Source: Victivallaceae bacterium (GTDB taxonomy: Bacteria > Verrucomicrobiota > Lentisphaeria > Victivallales > Victivallaceae). From it: a stretch of DNA of 64,000 nt. The stretch spans positions 1 to 64,000 of the forward strand of contig JAKSOF010000007.1 in NCBI GenBank assembly GCA_024405735.1, read 5' to 3'. A program made the position numbers and the translations under genes. Below the pieces are notes generated by a model that was given only the letters and a program-made list of their open reading frames with translations, was not told the origin of the DNA and did not search any database. Below are positions 25,118 through 35,185 of the stretch, one piece after another (position 1 is the first letter of the stretch; the number at the start of each line of letters is the position of its first letter).

Positions 25118-25408
25118 ATGACGATCGCCGTTTCCACGCAATGGGGAGAAAATTTTTCCCGCTTCGCCTATTTCCGGATCGATGCCGGCAAGGTGCGCGA
25201 GGAGGAGGAAGCCCCGGTGGCTCCGGGCGGAGTGGAGGCGCTCGTCAAACAGCTGATCGGTCTTGAAGTCGATCTCATCATCGCTTCGCGGATGGCTCAA
25301 AGCGTCGAGCAGCGCCTCCGCGAAGCGGGCATCAACGTCATTTCCGGCATCGACGGCCGTGCCGCGAGCGTGATGTCGGCGTATCTGCGCGGCGAATTGG
25401 CGTTTTAA
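25118..25408 (+). CDS. NifX/NifB-type iron-molybdenum cofactor domain protein
   Basis: A 96-residue single-domain protein resembling the dinitrogenase iron-molybdenum cofactor family (start TIAVSTQWGENFS, middle LIIASRMAQSVEQRLREAGINV, then VMSAYLRGEL). Such stand-alone domains bind metal clusters, and many occur outside nitrogen fixation. No nif genes are nearby. It sits 10 bp after hpf and 15 bp before the thioesterase, so is co-transcribed. Confidence 0.7.
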   Translation: MTIAVSTQWGENFSRFAYFRIDAGKVREEEEAPVAPGGVEALVKQLIGLEVDLIIASRMAQSVEQRLREAGINVISGIDGRAASVMSAYLRGELAF

Positions 25409-25423
25409 AGGAAGCGGCTCCTT

Positions 25424-25843
25424 ATGACTCTTGCGGAAAAAGTCGCGGACTTCATGAACCGGCACGATCATTTCTGTTGCCGGAATCAGATCAAACTCGT
25501 CCGGGTTTCCCCCGGTTTCGCCGAAGCGGAATTGACCGTAGGCGATTTTTCGCTCAACGGCGGCGGTGTCGTACAGGGCGGCGCGATCCTGACGCTTGCG
25601 GATTTCTGTTTCGCCGGAGCCGCCAATGCGGAAAACCGGCAGTGCGTGACCCAGTCGGTGAATTTGAATTTCGTGCGTCCCGGCACGCCCCCCGTGTTGT
25701 ATGCCGTGGCAAAGGAAGTGTCGCGCGGCAAACGCACGGCGCTGTATCAGGTGGAAATTTTTAACGCCGGGCATGAATTGGTCGCCTATGCGACGTGCAA
25801 TGGTGTTTACACCGGAAAGGCGCTGATCCCGGAGGAGGAGTAA
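25424..25843 (+). CDS. Hotdog-fold thioesterase (PaaI type)
   Basis: A 139-residue hotdog protein hydrolysing acyl-CoA esters. GGGVVQGGAILTLADFCFAGA is the PaaI/YbdB-type helix motif. The stop overlaps nothing, but copA begins at the next base, so the two are translationally close. Substrate unknown. Confidence 0.85.
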   Translation: MTLAEKVADFMNRHDHFCCRNQIKLVRVSPGFAEAELTVGDFSLNGGGVVQGGAILTLADFCFAGAANAENRQCVTQSVNLNFVRPGTPPVLYAVAKEVSRGKRTALYQVEIFNAGHELVAYATCNGVYTGKALIPEEE

Positions 25844-27973
25844 ATGAGCCGGCGGATCTTTTCCATTCAGGGAATGCATTGCGCCGCCTGCGCGGCGAAT
25901 CTGGAACGCCGGGTCGCCAAAATCGCTCCGGATTGCGAAGTCCGCGTCAATTTTTCAACGGCACAGCTTTCGATCGAAGGCGGACCTGCTGAAGAAGTCA
26001 TTTTAGATGCGATCAAAAAGGCGGGATTTTCCGGCGGACTCTGGCATCCGGAAGAGGAAAATTCTCCCCCGAAAGAAGAGTTTTTCACCCTGCCGCGTTT
26101 TTTGCTTTGCGCCGCATTTGCGCTTTTGTCGCTCGTTTTGATGCACTTGCCGCTTTTGCCGTCTTTCTGGAGCCGCATCGCCCAGTTTATTCTTGCCGTA
26201 TGCGCCATTGCCGCCGGATGGCGGTTTTATCCGCGCGGCATCCTCAATTTGTTGCGCGGCACGCCCGATATGGATTCGCTGATCTCCCTCGGCACGGGGG
26301 GCGCATTCCTTTACAGCGTCATCCATCTTTTTACCGGAGGAGCCCTTTATTTTGAAAGTTGCGCGATGATCCTCGCGCTGATCCTTTTGGGCAAATTGCT
26401 GGAAATTTCCACCCGGCGCCGCATCACGGATGCGATTTCCAAACTGATGGAGCAACTGCCGGAAAAAGCGGTCAAAGTCACGCCGTCGGGCGATACGGAG
26501 ATCCCGTTGCCGTCGGTCGCCGTCGGCGATCTTTTGCGCGTCCGCCCGGGCGAAAGGGTCCCTGCGGACGGTGTGGTCACAGAGGGATCTTCGAGCGTGG
26601 ACGAAGCGTTGCTGACGGGGGAATCGCTTCCTGTCGCCAAAAAAAGCGGGGACGTTGTTTTCGGCGGAGCGGTCAATCTTGACGGCAGTCTGGTGATGCG
26701 CGTCGGAAAAATCGGCAAAGAGAGCATCGTCGCGCGGCTGATGCGTCTCGTTTCCGAAGCACAGCTTCATCGTCCCGCCATCGCACGGAGCGTCGACCGT
26801 TTTGCCGGATATTTCACCTGGATCGTACTCGGAGCGGCGGCGGTCACGCTCGTTTCGTGGGGGGTGTCCGGCGCACCGTGGGAAAAAGTTTTCAATTACA
26901 CATTGAGCGTCCTTGTCGTCGCCTGTCCCTGCGCGTTGGGACTGGCGACGCCGATCGCCGTCGCAGCTTCGATTTCAGGCGGCGCCGGACGCGGACTTTT
27001 GATCCGCAACGGCGAAAGCATCGAAAAAATCGCCCGCGTCGGAAAAATCATTTTCGACAAGACGGGGACTTTGACCGACGGGCGCTTTGAAGTGAAAAAG
27101 ATCGTGCCGTGCAACGGCTTCGGGGAGAACGATTTGCTGTCTGCCGCGCTCGCGGCGGAGCGGGATGTCCGGCATCCGGTCGCATCAGCGCTGGTCTCAT
27201 TGGCGAAAGTGCGTGATTTGCCTGCAGGAAAAGTGGAAAATTGGCAATATCTTCCCGGTCGCGGCGTCATTTGCCGCATCGACGGACGCGTGTGGCGCAT
27301 CGGGACGGCTGAATTTCTGGAAACGGAAACTCCTGCGGAAAAGTCGCCGGAAACCGTCGCGATGTTTTCCTGCGACGGGACTTTTGCCGGAAAAATCGAA
27401 CTCGGCGATCATCTCCGCGCCGGGGTGAAGCCGCTTTTTGCCGCGCTGAAAAAGCGGCATATCGCAACGGCGATCCTTTCCGGCGACCGGAGGGAAAATG
27501 TGGAAAAATTTGCCGGAGAAGTCGGCGCCGATGAATTTTACGGCGGATTGCTTCCCGACGGGAAATTGCGCGAGATCGCCAGAATGCGCGAAAATCTGCC
27601 GGAAAACGCTCTTTTGATGATGGTCGGCGACGGCATCAACGATGCCCCTGCGCTCGCGCAAGCCGATGTCGGTATCGCGCTCGGCGGCGGCGCGGCGGTC
27701 GCGCTGGAAAGCGCCGACATCGTGTTGCCGGGGAGCGACGTGCTCGGCGTTGTACGCGCGCTCGACCACGGCAAAAGGTCGCTCCGCATCATCCGGGAAA
27801 ATCTTTTCTGGGCGTTTTTTTACAATACTTTGGCGATCCCGCTTGCCGGAGGACTTTTTGCCGCCCTTTTCGGCGGTCCCGTTTTCACCCCGGTCGCCGC
27901 CGCCGCCGCGATGAGTGCAAGTTCGCTCTGCGTCGTGATCAATTCGCTGCGCTTGCGACGGAAAAAAGAATGA
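25844..27973 (+). CDS. copA: Copper-exporting P1B-type ATPase CopA
   Basis: A 709-residue inner-membrane pump. One N-terminal HMA domain binds Cu(I) through C13 and C16 (GMHCAAC). The CPC motif is at 361-363 (VACPCALG), the phosphorylated aspartate is D405 (FDKTGT), and [16 protein letters not shown] is the hinge. Eight membrane segments are expected. It is the last gene of the hpf to copA run; no copper regulator or chaperone is adjacent. Confidence 0.92.
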   Translation: MSRRIFSIQGMHCAACAANLERRVAKIAPDCEVRVNFSTAQLSIEGGPAEEVILDAIKKAGFSGGLWHPEEENSPPKEEFFTLPRFLLCAAFALLSLVLMHLPLLPSFWSRIAQFILAVCAIAAGWRFYPRGILNLLRGTPDMDSLISLGTGGAFLYSVIHLFTGGALYFESCAMILALILLGKLLEISTRRRITDAISKLMEQLPEKAVKVTPSGDTEIPLPSVAVGDLLRVRPGERVPADGVVTEGSSSVDEALLTGESLPVAKKSGDVVFGGAVNLDGSLVMRVGKIGKESIVARLMRLVSEAQLHRPAIARSVDRFAGYFTWIVLGAAAVTLVSWGVSGAPWEKVFNYTLSVLVVACPCALGLATPIAVAASISGGAGRGLLIRNGESIEKIARVGKIIFDKTGTLTDGRFEVKKIVPCNGFGENDLLSAALAAERDVRHPVASALVSLAKVRDLPAGKVENWQYLPGRGVICRIDGRVWRIGTAEFLETETPAEKSPETVAMFSCDGTFAGKIELGDHLRAGVKPLFAALKKRHIATAILSGDRRENVEKFAGEVGADEFYGGLLPDGKLREIARMRENLPENALLMMVGDGINDAPALAQADVGIALGGGAAVALESADIVLPGSDVLGVVRALDHGKRSLRIIRENLFWAFFYNTLAIPLAGGLFAALFGGPVFTPVAAAAAMSASSLCVVINSLRLRRKKE

Positions 27974-28002
27974 TTTCTCTGCAATAACTTTCTCTTTGCC
28001 GC

Positions 28003-28031
28003 TTGAATGTTTTGCCCGCGCGGTATATATT
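28003..28031 (+). promoter_or_regulatory. Promoter of guaB, with an overlapping AT-rich dyad
   Basis: TTGAAT, 17 nt, TATATT. GTATATA at 28023-28029 and TATATAC at about 28042-28048 form a dyad across the -10 box and start site and could be an operator. Confidence 0.5.
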
Positions 28032-28075
28032 AAAACACGTGTATATACTAACGACGGATACGACAGGAGGCAAAA

Positions 28076-29569
28076 ATGCGTTTTATTGATGAATTTATGG
28101 CGGCGTTCCCCCATGAGGGGATCACATTCGATGATATTTCCTTGGTGACGCTCTACGCGGACTTCTTACCGCACGATACGGATGTGCGGACGAAATTCTC
28201 CCGCAACGTGTCGCTCAACGTGCCCTTTGTCAGCGCGGCGATGGATACCGTTACCGAAAGCCGGATGGCGATCGCGATGGCGCGCCTCGGCGGCATCGGC
28301 GTTATTCACAAAAACCTCACTGCCGAAGCGCAGGCGGAGGAAGTCCGCAAGGTCAAATCCTATCTCAACGGCAGGATCGATGCGCCGGTCACTTTCCGTC
28401 CCGACCAGACGATCGCCGAGATGATGAAAGAGCGCAAACGCAAAAATTACTCTTTCGCCGGGTTCCCCATCGTCGACGGCGACAATGTCCTGGTCGGCAT
28501 CATCACCAGCCGCGACATCAAATTTTTAAGCGACTACAATCTCAAGATCGCCGACGTGATGTCGCGTAAACTCATCACTTCCTCGGAATCGACGTCGATC
28601 AACGACGCCTACCGGATCATGCGCGAAAACAAGATCGGCAAACTGCCGATGGTCGATGCCGCGGGGCATCTCAAAGGCATTTTCAGTTACGCCGATGTCC
28701 GCAGTCTTATCGAACGCGACACCCCCGATTACAACCGGGACGCGGATCATCGTCTGCGCGTCGCCGCCGCGGTCGGTCCTTATGATGAAAAGCGTATCGA
28801 AGCGCTTTACAACGCCGGGTGCGACGTGCTTGTGCTCGATACGGCGCACGGTCACAGCAAGGGCGTGATCGACACTTTGAAACTGATCAAAAAGACATAC
28901 GGCGACAAGATCGACGTCGTCGCCGGAAATATCGCGACCGGAGAAGCCGCCAAAGCGCTCGCCGATGCGGGTGCCGACGGCATCAAAGTCGGTATCGGTC
29001 CCGGTTCGATTTGCACGACCCGCGTCGTCGCGGGCGTCGGCGTGCCGCAGGTCACGGCGATCTACAACGCCTGCAAAATGGTGCCCAAGGATCTCCCCGT
29101 GATCGCCGACGGCGGTATCAAACTTTCCGGCGACGTCGCCAAGGCGCTCGCGGTCGGCGCTTCGTGCGTGATGATGGGCTCGGTGCTCGCCGGTACCAGT
29201 GAAAGCAACGGCGAAGTCGTTCTCCATCAGGGACGCAGTTACGTCGCCTACCGCGGAATGGGCAGTCTTGAAGCGATGAAAGCCAATGCGGGGAGCCGTG
29301 AGCGTTACGGTCAGGACGACGTCGACAACGACGCCGACATCGTGCCGCAGGGGATCGAAGCGATGGTGCCTTTCCGCGGCGAGGTGCGCAATGTGATCCA
29401 TCAGTTCGTCGGCGGGTTGCGTTACAGCCTCGGTTATTGTGGCTCGCACAACATCGAGGAACTTCACGAAAAGGCGCGTTTTGTCCGCGTCAGCAGCGCC
29501 GCATTGCGCGAAGCGCATCCCCACGATGTCGTCGTGACCAAGGATGCCCCGAATTACACCAGTCACTAA
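28076..29569 (+). CDS. guaB: Inosine-5'-monophosphate dehydrogenase
   Basis: A 497-residue enzyme for the first committed step of GMP synthesis. Two CBS domains (about 95-215) are inserted in the TIM barrel. The active-site loop is GPGSICTTR with the catalytic cysteine, and [11 protein letters not shown] lies on the flap region. AGGAGG precedes the ATG. guaA is not adjacent; skp and lpxD follow. Confidence 0.97.
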   Translation: MRFIDEFMAAFPHEGITFDDISLVTLYADFLPHDTDVRTKFSRNVSLNVPFVSAAMDTVTESRMAIAMARLGGIGVIHKNLTAEAQAEEVRKVKSYLNGRIDAPVTFRPDQTIAEMMKERKRKNYSFAGFPIVDGDNVLVGIITSRDIKFLSDYNLKIADVMSRKLITSSESTSINDAYRIMRENKIGKLPMVDAAGHLKGIFSYADVRSLIERDTPDYNRDADHRLRVAAAVGPYDEKRIEALYNAGCDVLVLDTAHGHSKGVIDTLKLIKKTYGDKIDVVAGNIATGEAAKALADAGADGIKVGIGPGSICTTRVVAGVGVPQVTAIYNACKMVPKDLPVIADGGIKLSGDVAKALAVGASCVMMGSVLAGTSESNGEVVLHQGRSYVAYRGMGSLEAMKANAGSRERYGQDDVDNDADIVPQGIEAMVPFRGEVRNVIHQFVGGLRYSLGYCGSHNIEELHEKARFVRVSSAALREAHPHDVVVTKDAPNYTSH

Positions 29570-29584
29570 AGGTAAAGTTGCAAA

Positions 29585-30181
29585 ATGAAACGTCGGTTGA
29601 TATGGTTGGCGGCGCTGACGGTCTGCTTTTCGCTGCAGGCGGTCGACCGCATCGCGTTGATCGATCTCGAAAAGGTTTTCCGCGAATACTACAAGAGCCG
29701 GATCGCCGAAGATGCGATCAAACAGCAGGCGGAAAGTTACCGTTCCTACCTCTCGCGGCTCAATGAGCAACTCAATGCGGCAATCGAAAAGGCGCGGACG
29801 ACGCGCTCCAACGCGCTCAATATCGCACTTTCCGCCAAGGAGCGGGAAGATGCGGAAAAACTCGCCGCCCAGGCCAATGCCGCCGTCAATGAAAAAAAGG
29901 CGGAGATCGAACTTTACGTCAGCGCCCGCACGCAGGATATGCGCAATCTGGAAACGAAAAAGCGCGCCGAGATCATGGAGGATATTCAAAAGGAGATCCG
30001 CCGCCGCGCCGCCGCCGAAGGATATGCTTTTGTATTCGACGTTTCCGGCAAAACGACCAACGATCAGCCGGTCGTGCTCGTTTATCCCAAGGGAAATGAC
30101 ATTACGGACCCGGTGATCGGCGAACTCAACCGCACCCGTTCCGTCGTGAATCCCGCTCCGGCTGCCGGAGAAAAGAAATAA
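29585..30181 (+). CDS. OmpH/Skp-family periplasmic chaperone
   Basis: A 198-residue exported protein. Signal peptide at about 1-19 (RRLIWLAALTVCFSLQA). DRIALIDLEKVFREYYKS is the Skp N-terminal pattern, followed by long coiled-coil helices (60-140) and a short C-terminal strand. Skp carries unfolded outer-membrane proteins. Position just before lpxD matches the common skp-lpxD order. Confidence 0.85.
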   Translation: MKRRLIWLAALTVCFSLQAVDRIALIDLEKVFREYYKSRIAEDAIKQQAESYRSYLSRLNEQLNAAIEKARTTRSNALNIALSAKEREDAEKLAAQANAAVNEKKAEIELYVSARTQDMRNLETKKRAEIMEDIQKEIRRRAAAEGYAFVFDVSGKTTNDQPVVLVYPKGNDITDPVIGELNRTRSVVNPAPAAGEKK

Positions 30182-30197
30182 CCAAGGAGATTTCCCG

Positions 30198-31241
30198 ATG
30201 AAAGAATTGACGCTTTCCGCCAGTCAGATCGCCGAGATTGTCGGCGGTGAAATCAGAGGCGACGCCAGCCGCACGATCAACCGCGTCGAGGGCATCCGGC
30301 ACGCCGGAGCCAACGATTTGAGTTTTGTTTCCAACAAACGCTACCAGAAGCAGTTGGAGGCTTCTCCGGCGGGGGTCGTCCTCGTCTGCAAAGAGCTTGC
30401 CGATACCGATACCGCGACGCGCACGCTCGTCGTCTGCGGCAACGTCGATCTCGCATTCAGCAAGATCGTCGCCGTTTTTGCGGAAGAACCGCCGAAATTC
30501 AAAGCCGGAGTTCATCCGTCTGCGGTGGTCGATCCTTCGGTCAAACTCGGCGCGGATGTTTCCATCGGCGCCAACGCCGTCATCGAGGAAGGCGCCGAGA
30601 TCGGCGACCGCACGGTGATCGGCGCCGGATGCTATATCGGGCATCAGGTGAAAATCGGTGCGGATACCTTGCTTTATCCCAACGTCACGGTGATGTACCG
30701 TTGCCGGATCGGCAACAAGACGATCATCCATCCCGGAGTCGTGATCGGCGGCGACGGTTTCGGTTTCTATCCGACTCCGCAGGGACTTGCCAAAGTGCCG
30801 CAGACCGGCTTTGTCCAGATCGACGACGACGTCGAGATCGGCGCCAATACGACGATCGACCGCGCCCGTTTCGGACGCACCTGGATCAAGAGCAATGCCA
30901 AAATCGACAATCTGGTGATGGTCGCCCACAATGCGATCATCGGCGAAAGTTGCATTATGGTGGGGCAGAGCGCCGTCGCCGGAAGTGCGGAACTCGGCCG
31001 CGGCGTCGTCCTCGGCGGACGTGCGGGCATCAACGGTCATACGGTGATCGGCGACGGCGTACAGGTCGCCGGGACCAGCAATGTTCAGAAAAGTCTTCCG
31101 GCGGGAGCGGTCGCACTCGGCACTCCGGCGGAATCCCAGCACGATTATATGTGGCGCTTCACCACGCCTTCGCGTCTGGAGCGTCTGACCAAAAAATTCG
31201 AAGCGCTTCAAGCCGAAGTTGAAGAACTCAAGAAAAAATAA
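30198..31241 (+). CDS. lpxD: UDP-3-O-acylglucosamine N-acyltransferase
   Basis: A 347-residue lipid A enzyme adding the second acyl chain. The uridine-binding N-domain has SFVSNKRYQKQL, and the hexapeptide beta-helix runs from about 105 to 290 with the catalytic histidine in MVAHNAIIGE. The C-terminal helix forms the trimer coil. AAGGAG precedes the ATG. Together with lpxB (40173) it shows an LPS-bearing outer membrane. Confidence 0.96.
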   Translation: MKELTLSASQIAEIVGGEIRGDASRTINRVEGIRHAGANDLSFVSNKRYQKQLEASPAGVVLVCKELADTDTATRTLVVCGNVDLAFSKIVAVFAEEPPKFKAGVHPSAVVDPSVKLGADVSIGANAVIEEGAEIGDRTVIGAGCYIGHQVKIGADTLLYPNVTVMYRCRIGNKTIIHPGVVIGGDGFGFYPTPQGLAKVPQTGFVQIDDDVEIGANTTIDRARFGRTWIKSNAKIDNLVMVAHNAIIGESCIMVGQSAVAGSAELGRGVVLGGRAGINGHTVIGDGVQVAGTSNVQKSLPAGAVALGTPAESQHDYMWRFTTPSRLERLTKKFEALQAEVEELKKK

Positions 31242-32502
31242 GCTTTTTCTTGCTCTTGCGGCGGTGTTGGCGATCCGCATCGCCGCAGAGGAGATCAAGC
31301 CGGAAAGTTTGCGCGAAGCCGCCCAAAAGGGCAATGCCGATGCCCAGTTGAAACTCGGGTACGAATTCTTTTTCGGGCGGAACCGGAATGTCAATCCCAA
31401 ACTTGCCGTCTACTGGTTCCGTCTTGCCGCCGATCAGGATCATCCGGAAGCGATCTTCAATCTCGGGATGTGTTATCTGAATGGCTGGGGCGTACCTCAA
31501 AGCCGCCGGATGGCTTATTTCTGGCTGGAAAAAGTGGCGGACCGCATCCCCGATGCGCGCGCTCATCTTGCGGCATTGACCTATACCGGAGTTCCCGCTG
31601 AAGAAAACGAAGAGGGGCGTTTCGCCGAATTGTCCGCTCAGCCGGAAAAGGCTTTGGAAATACTGGAAACCCTTGCAGAGCAAAATGTTACGCCGGCACA
31701 GAGTATTCTTGCCGGAATCTATTACAAAGACCCGAAATTGAAGGAAAAAAACGGCGGAAAAATTCGCCGTTATCTTGAAAAAGCGACGCAAAGCCTCCGT
31801 TGCCCGATGGAAAGCCGCTTGCTTTACGTCACGGTGTTGCAGGACGGCATCGGCGGCGTTCCCGATATGCAGCAGGCGGTGTCACTGCTGGAAGAACTGG
31901 CGGCGGCCGGCGACCCGGAAGCGATGGCGCGTTTGAGCATCGCTCTCGACGACGGCTTCGGCTGTGCCCGCAATCCCGAAAGAGCCTTGTCGCTGTTGGA
32001 ACAGGCGGTCGCCAAAAATTCGCCGCGGGCGATGGTGAGAATGGGCAAAGTCCTCTTGCTCGGGGAGGCGTTGCCGCACGATCCTGCGGCGGCGGTCAAA
32101 TGGTTTGAACGCGCCGCCCTGATGCAGTATCCGCCTGCGTGGCGGGAACTCGGCATTTGTTACAGCGCGGGGATCGGCGTGGAAAAAAATCTGGATGAGG
32201 CTTTTGAACTTTTTGAACGCAGTGCGCACGCCGGAGATTCCGAGGGGCAATATCTTTTCGGCATCGTTTTCCGGGACGGGCAGGGGGTCAAGCAGGACCC
32301 CGAAGGGGCTTTTTACTGGTTCCGTACCGCCGCCTTTGCCGGACATCCCGGGGCGATGCGGGAAACCGGTATCGCCTTGCTGCTCGGGCGCGGCGTCAAA
32401 GTCAACAAGAGTTTGGGCGTGGAGTGGCTTCGGCGCGCCGCCGGAGCCGGCGACATCGCCGCATCGAAATGGATCAGGGAAAATCAGGAGATCATCCAAT
32501 GA
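31219..32502 (+). CDS. Sel1-repeat (TPR-like) exported protein
   Basis: A 427-residue solenoid protein. A TTG start overlapping the lpxD end by 23 bp gives a good signal peptide (MKNSRKNKLFLALAAVLA). About eight Sel1 repeats follow with the pattern A..LG..Y..G.GV..D...A..W...AA. Sel1 proteins mediate protein contacts and often act in envelope stress or signalling. The start is uncertain; ispD overlaps its stop (ATGA). Confidence 0.8.
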   Translation: MKNSRKNKLFLALAAVLAIRIAAEEIKPESLREAAQKGNADAQLKLGYEFFFGRNRNVNPKLAVYWFRLAADQDHPEAIFNLGMCYLNGWGVPQSRRMAYFWLEKVADRIPDARAHLAALTYTGVPAEENEEGRFAELSAQPEKALEILETLAEQNVTPAQSILAGIYYKDPKLKEKNGGKIRRYLEKATQSLRCPMESRLLYVTVLQDGIGGVPDMQQAVSLLEELAAAGDPEAMARLSIALDDGFGCARNPERALSLLEQAVAKNSPRAMVRMGKVLLLGEALPHDPAAAVKWFERAALMQYPPAWRELGICYSAGIGVEKNLDEAFELFERSAHAGDSEGQYLFGIVFRDGQGVKQDPEGAFYWFRTAAFAGHPGAMRETGIALLLGRGVKVNKSLGVEWLRRAAGAGDIAASKWIRENQEIIQ

Positions 32503-33173
32503 AATATCGTGATCTCGGCGTCATTGTCGTCGCGGGAGGCACTTCGACGCGTTACGGCAAAAACAAACTTCTGGAAATGCTGGGCGACGCGCCCGTTCTG
32601 ATCCATTCTCTGCGCAATTACGCCCCCGTTGCGGGGCAACTGATCCTCGTCGCGGCGAAAGCGTATCAGAGTGTGTATGAAAACCTCGTTTCCCGCTATC
32701 TGCCGGATGTTGCGGTCACTTGGGCGGAGGGGGGCGCGTGCCGGGCGGAATCGGTACGCAACGGCATCGCCGCGGCGGGGCAGGAAATCGACTACGTCGC
32801 CATTGCCGATGCGGCGCGGCCTCTGGGGAGCGCCGCGCAGTTGATGCGCCTTTATGATTACGCCGTAAAAAATCATTGCGGTGTGATTTCCGGCAGAAAA
32901 ATCGTCGATACGGTCAAAAAAATCGACGCAAACGGCAAAATCGTCGCGCATCTCGTGCGCGAAGAACTTTTCCGCGCGGAAACGCCGCAACTCTTTCGTC
33001 TGCGGGAATTGCGTGCCGCGCTTGCCGGAAATATCGACGCTTCGATCACCGATGACGCTGAAGCGATGCGCCGCGCCGGATTTCCCGTTGCCGCGCTGGA
33101 GGATGAAAACATCAACCCCAAAGTGACGACGCCGGGTGATCTGGAAAAACTCCGCAAATTGCTTGCCCCGTAA
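32499..33173 (+). CDS. ispD: 2-C-methyl-D-erythritol 4-phosphate cytidylyltransferase
   Basis: A 224-residue enzyme of the MEP isoprenoid pathway. The nucleotide motif is VAGGTSTRYGKNK near residue 10. The downstream DAARPLGS, ETPQLFR and TDDAEAMRRAG strings follow the IspD order. The start ATG overlaps the previous stop. ispF is not adjacent. Confidence 0.9.
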   Translation: MKYRDLGVIVVAGGTSTRYGKNKLLEMLGDAPVLIHSLRNYAPVAGQLILVAAKAYQSVYENLVSRYLPDVAVTWAEGGACRAESVRNGIAAAGQEIDYVAIADAARPLGSAAQLMRLYDYAVKNHCGVISGRKIVDTVKKIDANGKIVAHLVREELFRAETPQLFRLRELRAALAGNIDASITDDAEAMRRAGFPVAALEDENINPKVTTPGDLEKLRKLLAP

Positions 33174-33209
33174 ATTTTTTTTTAAGTTTTTGGTGAAAAT
33201 ACTTGCTAT

Positions 33210-33245
33210 TTTTACTTTGAGAGATTACTTTATCTCATAGTAAAA
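33210..33245. promoter_or_regulatory. Long dyad upstream of the XRE regulator, candidate operator
   Basis: TTTTACTTTGAGAGAT and ATCTCATAGTAAAA form an imperfect inverted repeat around TACTTT. The outer arms TTTTACT/AGTAAAA are perfect. It ends 20 bp before the regulator ATG, where an autoregulatory site would lie. A weak -35-like CTTGCT precedes it. Confidence 0.5.
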
Positions 33246-33265
33246 ACTCTTCATTACGGCAATTT

Positions 33266-34129
33266 ATGCAGACGATTTTGACCAGGGCTTTCGGCTGTGA
33301 GCTGAAAGCCGTACTGAAAAAGGCGGGGATACGGCAAAAGGTGTTGGCGCATCATCTGAAAATGACGCCCAGCGCGATTTCGCAGACAGTCAGCGGGATA
33401 TTGGTGCCTTCCCGCGAGAATTTCGATCAGATCGCGATACTGGTCGGGGATAAGGCCGACGTTTCGACGCTCCGGGATCTGTGGAAACGCATCCGGCTCG
33501 GCGAAAAGGAGATACGCTCCGCTTTCAACCGGGCGTTGCTTCAATTTCGTCAGCGTCGCCGGCTGTCGGTCGTAAAACTCGCCAATTTGAGCGGTATCCC
33601 GGCATCAAGGTTGCGCAAACTGGAATCCGATCCGGAAGCGTTTCCGGATGCGTCGGAGGCGGAAAAACTCGCGCTGATTTTGCAGTGCGATTTCGGGAGT
33701 TACGCCGCTTCGCGCGGCGATCAGGATGAACCTTATACGCCGCGCGTGACCCCGATCCTGGAGGTCGCGGACCGGGCGGCGGAGTTGCCTCTGATCGACG
33801 GTGAAATGTTGCTGTTGTACAGCGGCAAAGAGTCTCTGGCGGATTTTGCCGCCGGAAACGCTTTGGAAAAAGTGCGGTGCGGCGCGTTGAATCGCGGCGC
33901 GGTGTGCGCGGTGGTATTGGATGCCGCGGCGATGGATTTCGCGGCGCCGGGGAAATTGCTGGTTTTCCTCGGGGAGGAATTTATGATGAATATTTCTTCA
34001 CTGTCGATAACGGAAATCGACGGGGAGTTGCTTTTTTTGCCGACGGCGCAAAGTGTGCGTTGTCAAAAGGCTTGCTGGCGTTTGCCGGTCGCCGAAGTCG
34101 TTTATCAACCGGAAAAATTTTTACAGTAA
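33266..34129 (+). CDS. XRE-family transcriptional regulator with tandem HTH-like segments
   Basis: A 287-residue protein. The first helix-turn-helix spans about 18-62 (GIRQKVLAHHLKMTPSAISQTVSG). A second HTH-like stretch lies at about 92-120 (RRRLSVVKLANLSGIPASRLRKLE). The C-terminal 130 residues resemble a LexA/CI-type beta-rich domain in layout, but I see no Ser-Lys protease pair. No ribosome site is clear before the ATG. Its target is unknown; the upstream dyad suggests self-control. Confidence 0.75.
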   Translation: MQTILTRAFGCELKAVLKKAGIRQKVLAHHLKMTPSAISQTVSGILVPSRENFDQIAILVGDKADVSTLRDLWKRIRLGEKEIRSAFNRALLQFRQRRRLSVVKLANLSGIPASRLRKLESDPEAFPDASEAEKLALILQCDFGSYAASRGDQDEPYTPRVTPILEVADRAAELPLIDGEMLLLYSGKESLADFAAGNALEKVRCGALNRGAVCAVVLDAAAMDFAAPGKLLVFLGEEFMMNISSLSITEIDGELLFLPTAQSVRCQKACWRLPVAEVVYQPEKFLQ

Positions 34130-34147
34130 AGAGAAAGGTGCAACGCG

Positions 34148-34360
34148 ATGTTCAAGTCTTGCGGATGCCTGATCGGAATGATTCTGGGATTTCTGTTTGC
34201 CGTTATCGTTTCGATTTTCGTTGCGTGCGTCGCATTTGAAAAGAAACCGTCGGAAATCAAAAAAATCTGTGTGGAGCACTGGCATCAATGGGTGGATGAC
34301 GGTGCCGCCGCCGCGGTGGACAAAGCGGCGGACAAAGCGTATCAGGAGATTCGCAAATGA
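34148..34360 (+). CDS. Small single-pass membrane protein
   Basis: A 70-residue protein. A hydrophobic segment at about 8-30 (IGMILGFLFAVIVSIFVAC) is followed by a short charged helix ending in AADKAYQEIRK. AAAGGTG lies before the ATG. Its stop overlaps the uppP start (ATGA), so both are translated together. The family is not recognised. Confidence 0.65.
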   Translation: MFKSCGCLIGMILGFLFAVIVSIFVACVAFEKKPSEIKKICVEHWHQWVDDGAAAAVDKAADKAYQEIRK

Positions 34361-35175
34361 GTTTGTGGTTTTCGGTGATTTTGCTTGCCGTGTTGCAGGG
34401 ATTGACGGAATTTCTGCCGGTGAGTTCGTCGGGGCATCTCGCGGTGCTCTCGGCTTTTTTCGGTTTCAAGGGGGAGGAGAGCGCGACGCTCGGCATTATG
34501 CTCCACTTCGGAAGTCTGCTGGCGATCGTCGTCTTTTATTTTCAACTGCTGATCGGATTTTTCCGCCGCGATCAATGGCATTTGCTGGGAATGGTCATCC
34601 TCGGGTCGATCCCTGCGGGGGTGATCGGTATACTCATCAAGCATTTTCATCTGGATTCCCGGTTGTTCGGCGATCTTGCGATCATCGCATTCGGATTTCT
34701 CATCACCGGTGCGCTGTTGCGTTTGAGCGGCAAAAAGAAACTGCTTGAAAGATCCGCTCCGCCGACGCAGATCAAAGAGATCACCTGGAAACAGTCGCTG
34801 GTCGTCGGCGCGGTGCAGAGCGCGGCGATTTTGCCCGGAATCTCGCGCTCCGGCTCGACGATCGTCGCCGGACTGCTTGCCGGGATCGAACGGGAAGCGG
34901 CGGCGGCATTTTCCTTTTTGCTGGCGCTTCCGGCGATTTTCGGCGCGACGCTTTTGGAAACGGCGGATTTGTTGAAAGGCAAAGCGGAGTCGGCGATGAC
35001 GGTGTCCGGTTTGCAACTTGCCGTTGCCGTTACGGTGTCGGCATTGACCAGTTTCGTCGCGTTGCAGTTTTTGGTGAAACTGGTCAAAAAGGGGAAACTC
35101 CGTGCCTTTTCGTGGTATGTGTTTTCCCTCGGTTTGCTGTTGATTATCAAGTATTTCTCACGTTATGCCGGATAG
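34357..35175 (+). CDS. uppP: Undecaprenyl-diphosphatase (BacA type)
   Basis: A 272-residue polytopic membrane phosphatase that recycles the C55 lipid carrier and can give bacitracin resistance. Signatures are GLTEFLPVSSSGHL near 16-29 and PGISRSGST near 162-170, both lining the active site. Length is normal. It is followed by proC after 10 bp. Confidence 0.95.
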   Translation: MSLWFSVILLAVLQGLTEFLPVSSSGHLAVLSAFFGFKGEESATLGIMLHFGSLLAIVVFYFQLLIGFFRRDQWHLLGMVILGSIPAGVIGILIKHFHLDSRLFGDLAIIAFGFLITGALLRLSGKKKLLERSAPPTQIKEITWKQSLVVGAVQSAAILPGISRSGSTIVAGLLAGIEREAAAAFSFLLALPAIFGATLLETADLLKGKAESAMTVSGLQLAVAVTVSALTSFVALQFLVKLVKKGKLRAFSWYVFSLGLLLIIKYFSRYAG

Positions 35176-35185
35176 GAGTTCCAGT

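Noticed and set aside
25118-25408. Nitrogen-fixation locus
   Set aside because: A single NifX-like domain with no other nif genes is not evidence for nitrogenase.
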